Source: Geranomyces variabilis (Eukaryota; Chytridiomycota; Chytridiomycetes; Spizellomycetales; Powellomycetaceae). From it: 64,000 nt of DNA. Position numbers and translations under genes: made by a program. Positions 59,416-64,000 of this stretch are shown here, piece by piece. How positions within the stretch are numbered: position 1 is the first letter of the stretch; each line of letters begins with the position of its first letter. The notes under the pieces were generated by a model, which saw only the letters and a program-made list of their open reading frames with translations, searched no databases and had not been told where the DNA came from. The stretch spans positions 491,933-555,932 of the forward strand of contig JADGJP010000015.1 of the NCBI GenBank assembly GCA_027603065.1, written 5' to 3'.

Positions 59416-60756
59416 TCATCCCTTGTTATGGCGATTACCCCATCCGGCGGGGGTGTAATCTTTGAACTCATCCCATTCGCGCGCTTTATAGGTAGCCACA
59501 TCAGTAGCGGCTTCGTCATTGTCATCCGGAGCAGGCTTCTCCGGTGGCGCCCTATAAAGGGGAAAGTTTTGTTAAAATCTTAGCGAGGCTTTCAAGTACA
59601 GCAGCGAACTTTCAAATACCCTCCGCCTTGCAAAAAGTTCCCACGCTCCATTTCCAGGTCCAAAAACGTGTCAACCGACATTGTCGGCAAGTTGTGCCCA
59701 TATCCAAATACGCCTTTCGCGACCTGCCCGCGATCCTTTCCTGGAGTAATAGTGAAAGGGCGCAAAATCTTTCCCTTTTCGCTCATCAATGGCCCAGTGT
59801 GCTGTGTCGGTCGCGTTAACCGCGGTTCAAGACGCGCGGCGTCAGCGTTAGAGGATGAGCTTGTTGAAGCGACAGATGAGCTGCGCGCACGATGAGCAGC
59901 CAGCAATGCCCTTTCATCGTGAAGGATTTTTAGTGCATCGAGAGATCTTTGTATGAAAAGATCGATGGTCGTGAGCGTCAACGAGCGCAATAACTCTTCA
60001 TCAGCACCGGGATTGTCGCAATCGACATTCTCGTCCTCGGCCCGGTCTGCCGCAATTGGTATTGCCTGATGAGCGATCTGCGTCTGCAATTCCTTGAGTT
60101 TGGTTCGCGTGCTCTTTTCCCGCTTGAAGCGAGCAATCCTTTCATTTCGCCGCCTTTCAGGATCCAGAGCTCGCGCGGACTGCCCCGTAATGACCGCATC
60201 AGGTACTAGCCCTCTCTGGCTATTGATACGAACGTGGTCTTCCAGGTACCTCTTATCGTGCGGGTCAAGAATGTCCATGTGGTCACAGGATGCCAGGAAT
60301 GTCTCGTACAGCTTTTCAGCAGCGACAAGCGTGGCATCCCGATCCGCAGTGACCAGTTTAGTCATGGTTTCGGCGGCGTAGACGTCAATTAACACATAGC
60401 GCAGGTCAGCTGTGTTCACGTCTTCCACCGTCTCGTTCCGGCTGAATATGCCAAGTTGTCTAACCAGGGACGAGCAGCGAGTGAGCGACGCTATGCACTC
60501 GACGGCATCTTTCTGGAAATATCAGTCCGCTTAGCGATCAGCTGACGTGCCCGAGCGTGGGCGAGGGAAAGTGACTGGCTGATTGAAGTACCTGGAACTG
60601 CGGTTCGGACGAGGACAACTGCGAGTCCTCGAGCTTGGCATACAAGGCGCGACCGTGGGAAAACTCGGCCCGCAGAGAGCGCGATTCATCAGTGACGCCG
60701 GAGCCCGACGGTGCGACTGAAATACTGGGCGGATCTGTCGAGGATGTCGCTGCCAT
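59416..60756 (-). CDS. TAP42: TAP42/alpha4 (IGBP1) phosphatase regulator
   Basis: Tap42 binds PP2A-type catalytic subunits and works downstream of TOR signalling. Three exons (60756-60592, 60512-59620, 59551-59416) join to 397 residues. The helical N-terminal domain includes KDAVECIASLTRCSSLVRQL, DVNTADLRYVLIDVYAAETM, LYETFLASCDHMDILDPHDK and ARALDPERRRNERIARFKRE, the last being the phosphatase contact region. The C-terminal part holds PFTITPGKDRGQVAKGVFGY, GHNLPTMSVDTFLDLEMERG and ends REWDEFKDYTPAGWGNRHNK, all characteristic. It is convergent with the SET methyltransferase gene and divergent from NSE2, with 218 bases between starts (or about 130 if NSE2 begins upstream). Confidence 0.96.
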
Positions 60757-60974
60757 GAGGATTTGGGGGCAAGGCACGGCGTCGCGGCCCTGTCCGCGAA
60801 GTCTGAACTTTAAAATCGCCCCCACTCGTCGTCTCCTGCGCTCCAGCCCCTCCCGACCTTCCTCTACCACTAGCCACTGAGCACCAATGGCCGCAGCTGC
60901 CGCATACGGTATCATCTTGCTCAGCGTTACGCTTTAGCTTAGCTCCGCCTGACATTGATCCCAATGATGCCTCC

Positions 60975-61834
60975 ATGCTTTACTCAGGTACAAAGTTCGA
61001 CGTGCTGTTGAGTCACTACGACGTCTGCAAGCAAAACAACGCCAACGGCATAGTGCACTCCACCGAGGTCGCTGTGGATCTCGAAAACGCGCTGGCCGCC
61101 CTGCATCAGGCGGACCACGCTGCCGGCGAGGAGGGTGTCACGGCTCTTTTGGAAAGCTCCGTCAAAAGCTACGTTGACCTCAACCATGAGATCGACTGCC
61201 AGCAAGAAATTTTGCGCAGCATGCGCGAGGCTTTGACCGCCGGTCAAGACCTGGACGGAGCTGACATGGTCACGTACTTTGAAACTCAGTTCGCGGCAGC
61301 GCAAGAAAAGTGGGCAGCGCGCTCGGATGCGCAAAAATATCACAAAGACCCCGCATACGTTGATTTCAAGCAAAAGCTATGGGAAGAACGGCATCCCAAA
61401 CAACCATTTACACTCGGATCTGAGCAAGGACTCGCGGGCGAGGAGGCGGAGGAGGACGACGCTGACTTCACCATTGTTAGCCAAGTCGAAAGCTACAAGT
61501 GTCCGCTTACGGTAAACATTGCCAGGTGGACGGAAAACGGGGATGTCCTTTACTTATTATGATGATGTACCCTTACCTCTAGCAACTCTTTCTGGAGGAT
61601 CCAGTGACATCGAAGGTCTGCAACCACTCGTACTCGTCTGAGGCCATAAAGCATCACATCAAGCAGTCCCTTCAAACCCAGCCGCATGGCCGTGCAGAGT
61701 GTCCCGTTGCCGGGTGCAAGCATTATGTGTCATTGACAGATCTCAAGCCCAATAAGAAGCTGAGGAAACAAGCGGATCGACGGCGGGCTCAAGTGGACGA
61801 AGAGGGGGATGATGATTACGCGGTTGTTAGCTAA
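60975..61834 (+). CDS. NSE2: SUMO ligase Nse2/Mms21 of the SMC5/6 complex
   Basis: Nse2/Mms21 is the SP-RING SUMO E3 subunit of SMC5/6, needed for DNA repair. Two exons (60975-61511, 61583-61834) join to 262 residues. The N-terminal half is a helical hairpin that binds Smc5 (SSVKSYVDLNHEIDCQQEIL). The SP-RING is VESYKCPLTQLFLEDPVTSK, then VCNHSYSSEAIKHHIKQSLQ and AECPVAGCKHYVSLTDL, with Cys and His ligands in SP-RING spacing. It ends with an acidic DEEGDDDYAVVS tail. An alternative start at 60887 would add MAAAAAYAPPDIDPNDAS through a very short 34-base intron. That would fit, but the intron is shorter than any other here, so I keep 60975. Confidence 0.92.
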
Positions 61835-61893
61835 CGTTACATCGGGTTGCTAGTCTCCATTTCCAATTGTATATAATCAAGCAAGGCGTCACG

Positions 61894-62883
61894 CTACATT
61901 AAGATATGCTTAGCAAGAAACTGAAACCCCTGAAGGATGGTATCCTTGTACAGTTGATCGTTTCCGGTGAGCGCGACGTCAAAAAGGTGATTTTTTCCCG
62001 GAACTGGCAGGAGAGTCGCGTCGATAGCCAGCGCTTTGAGCTTTTCGGTAGATCGCTCGCTCAAATGATACGGTACAAACGTGTCGTCCGTCCCATGAAT
62101 AATGAAGACAGGAGGGAAGGTGTTTGGCGACCGTGCAGCCAGCGTGATCGGATCGACGCGTGCGTAGTCGCCATCCTTGACGCACTCTGCCAGCCAAGTG
62201 CCCTGCTGCGAGGTCCACGTCATCCAAGCTGCGCGCGGAGTTGGAGGAGCAGTCGACCCGAAAATAACCTCGGTGGCAGAAACCGTGGGCTCGTTGAAGA
62301 TGCCTTTGCAGTAGTCCGCGTCCGGCTTAGGTCTGGTGAGGAACCCCGGCGAGGGAACCGACCAACTCGGGTCTGTAAACATTTTGCATCCGTACACATC
62401 AAGAACCGCCTTGACAGGCTTGTCGACGGTGCCCAGGGTCAGAGCAAGCGTTCCACCAGCCGAGTAGCCAATTGCGACGACGTTGTCGGGATCGGCGCTG
62501 ATGCCCGTCAATTCGGCGTTGAGGTGATTACGGATCCAGGAGAGCGCGTCCTTTGCATCCTGGATCGGGCCTTCGTGTAGGCTCACTTGCGGACAGAGGC
62601 GGTAATTCGCGTTCACAACTATGAAGCCCAGGGATGCCAGGGACTCGATTTGTACCCTGGGTATCATTTCTTTGGAGCCAACAACAAATCCGCCTAATTC
62701 AGAAGGTAACAAGATTAGTCGGAGGAACTTCTGGCGAATGCGATCGTGACAAAGACCTTGATGGAATAGCAAGGCGACCGGTTTAGCCTTTGAGGCGCCT
62801 GGAGGGACGGGGGTCCAGTGCACGTCCGCGAATATAGCGTGTCCGTCGGGAGCCTTCTTGTATTCGAGGGTACGGGACTCCAT
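61894..62883 (-). CDS. Alpha/beta hydrolase (hormone-sensitive lipase/carboxylesterase-like)
   Basis: The frame is open throughout (329 residues), but a 63-base GT-AG intron (GTCTTT donor, GAATTAG acceptor, branch GACTAATC, 62770-62708) is likely. Spliced, it gives 308 residues with LLFHQGGFVVGSKEMIPRVQ, the H-G-G-like oxyanion motif. Catalytic elements are nucleophile motif AIGYSAGGTLALTLG, aspartate in IIHGTDDTFVPYHLSE and histidine in VPGKNHLFDVAL. SLGFIVVNANYRLCPQ is typical of the HSL-like branch. No signal peptide is seen, so it is probably cytosolic. It hydrolyses an ester or similar bond; substrate is unknown. Convergent with NSE2 (59 bases). Confidence 0.88.
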   Translation of the reverse strand: MESRTLEYKKAPDGHAIFADVHWTPVPPGASKAKPVALLFHQGLCHDRIRQKFLRLILLPSELGGFVVGSKEMIPRVQIESLASLGFIVVNANYRLCPQVSLHEGPIQDAKDALSWIRNHLNAELTGISADPDNVVAIGYSAGGTLALTLGTVDKPVKAVLDVYGCKMFTDPSWSVPSPGFLTRPKPDADYCKGIFNEPTVSATEVIFGSTAPPTPRAAWMTWTSQQGTWLAECVKDGDYARVDPITLAARSPNTFPPVFIIHGTDDTFVPYHLSERSTEKLKALAIDATLLPVPGKNHLFDVALTGNDQLYKDTILQGFQFLAKHILM

Positions 62884-63900
62884 ATCTTGCGTTTTGGGAC
62901 GGAGAAAGGAGGGGGATGCCTACCAAGATCGCGGCAGATGTCTTGCGTTTTGTGCGGCTTTGTCACCGCGTCACTCAGCCTTGCCACCTCGGCTTGCTTC
63001 AGCGCCTGCACTCAATGTCAGGGACGAGGCAGGTAGCCTTTTCATGGTGTTTGCTGTGAGCTCTCCTCACTTCAATATAATGTATTCATCATACCACGAG
63101 GCTCCTACATCTGCAGCAGAGTAGCAGATGGGGACAGAGTACGCGTGACTCTCCAGAGAGCGGGCTCAGGCTGTCACTTTTTCTCTCCACACTCTCGCCG
63201 CGCTGCCTTCTGCCTTCAGGGCGGACGAAACTAGACCGAGAGGCGTCCCAACCGAGTTTCCATGCTCACTCCAGACTCCTGAAAAAACACGTTGAAATTC
63301 GCACAGTGATCGCTGCTCACGTTCCACTGCTCGCTGTCGAAGCACCTTGCTTGTTGTCTCACCACGAACTGGATGATTGCGCCGGCAACACTGCACCACC
63401 TAGCCAGCGGCGAGGTGTGGCTCAATACTGAAACAACAGTTATTATCGGACCAAAAAGGCTGCCCGGTGAGAGCGGCGTGATTTTTCCCCTCCATCGAAT
63501 CTGCGATCTGCCTCCGAGGGCGGCGGAAATGCTAAGCACCATGTCCAGGGCCTTCAGCCTTTGGTTTCTCAAACTAGACCGGACCGACATGAAGGTGCCG
63601 ATCGCACAGAATCAGGCGTCACCCTGTTAGTGCCTTCAAACGAAGCGTGGGGCAGGGGAGGGGGCGTGGGAGGGGAGGGGGAGGGAAGGAGAGGAAGATC
63701 CTGCCGCCCTGTTTCTCCGACTGCGGCGACGGCAGGTACGCTCGAGGTACATCCGATAGTCAAGGGCGACAAGCAGTGATATGCTAGCCAAGAAAGGTCT
63801 GGAAATGGGCACCATGGCCAAAGAGAAACTCGCCGTTAGCGCAAAGTCATCATCGTCAATGACAAGGCTCAGAAGGGCGGGGGTACGGGGGGCAGAGGGA
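62884..63900. other. 1-kb right-end gap with no confident gene
   Basis: Opposing frames at 63590-63231 (minus, 119 residues) and 63373-63630 (plus, 85 residues) overlap each other and are unsupported by any family signal. A G-rich stretch at 63650-63700 (runs of GGGG and GGGAGG) precedes the terminal simple repeat. Confidence 0.35.
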
Positions 63901-63911
63901 GGGAGGGAGGG

Positions 63912-63964
<53 letters not shown>

Positions 63965-64000
63965 GGGGGCGGGAGGGGGAGAGAGAGAGAGAGAGAGAGT
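63901..64000. repeat. GA-rich microsatellite and G-run tract at the right edge
   Basis: G-runs (GGGAGGGAGGGGGG) lead into an almost pure GA dinucleotide repeat from about 63914, interrupted at 63948-63950 and 63964-63980, and continuing off the edge. Such tracts can form triplex or G-rich structures and often cause assembly breaks. Confidence 0.85.

Noticed and set aside
60887-60974. Alternative upstream start of NSE2 with a 34-base intron
   Set aside because: The join is in frame and plausible, but the intron is shorter than all others seen here; kept only as an alternative.
63231-63630. Opposing frames of 119 and 85 residues near the right edge
   Set aside because: They are mirror images on both strands with no family signal; neither can be chosen.

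Overview
This is nuclear DNA from a fungus. About 30 protein genes sit close together on both strands, and most are split by short GT-AG introns of roughly 45-90 bases, often with a CTAAC/CTGAC-like branch site. The gene content is fungal: ILV3 and HIS3 biosynthesis genes, NSA2 and BUD23 ribosome factors, a secreted cutinase, a Mss4-type PIP5 kinase, an ankyrin-RasGEF and a kinesin-13 with an N-terminal SAM domain. Intron density and protein style suggest a basidiomycete or another intron-rich Dikarya lineage. I cannot place it to genus. No rRNA, tRNA, CRISPR, transposon or virus was recognised.

Layout. 1-5.2 kb: SRP72 (cut by the left edge) and a membrane-anchored bZIP factor, both minus. 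5.2-8.8 kb: NSA2 and ILV3, plus. 8.8-12.5 kb: a U-box/TRAF-like gene with a frameshift, an NSUN-type RNA methyltransferase and a CsbD-like small protein, all minus. 13.8-17.4 kb: a thiol methyltransferase, a C2H2 factor and a cutinase, plus. 18.8-24.5 kb: SDS3, a stand-alone CaMKII-association-domain protein (minus) and WDR70. 24.8-34.4 kb: PIP5K (minus), an unknown ORF, UBP14 (minus), a TLC membrane protein and HIS3 (minus). 34.8-42.9 kb: a divergent forkhead factor, a multispanning membrane protein, NUP93/NIC96 (minus) and BUD23. 44-51 kb: kinesin-13 and an ankyrin-RasGEF (minus). 51-57 kb: a small SET protein and a ZC3HC1/Rsm1-like C3HC zinc-finger gene with a huge acidic tail (minus), followed by an orphan importin exon. 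57-63 kb: a SET-type lysine methyltransferase, TAP42 (minus), NSE2/MMS21 and an alpha/beta hydrolase (minus). The right edge ends in a GA-rich simple repeat.

The genes do not form one pathway. Many are housekeeping genes arranged as divergent pairs sharing promoters of about 70-600 bases, or convergent pairs with 45-300 bases between stops. Exon joins listed here were worked out by hand from splice sites, reading frame and family conservation. Where total lengths are given, the joined exons close in frame.

The most unusual items are the membrane bZIP whose intron lies inside its transmembrane segment, the C3HC protein with a 1,092-residue acidic extension, a 4-base micro-exon in the kinesin, the frameshifted E3-like gene and the importin exon relic. 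No multi-gene novel system is evident.
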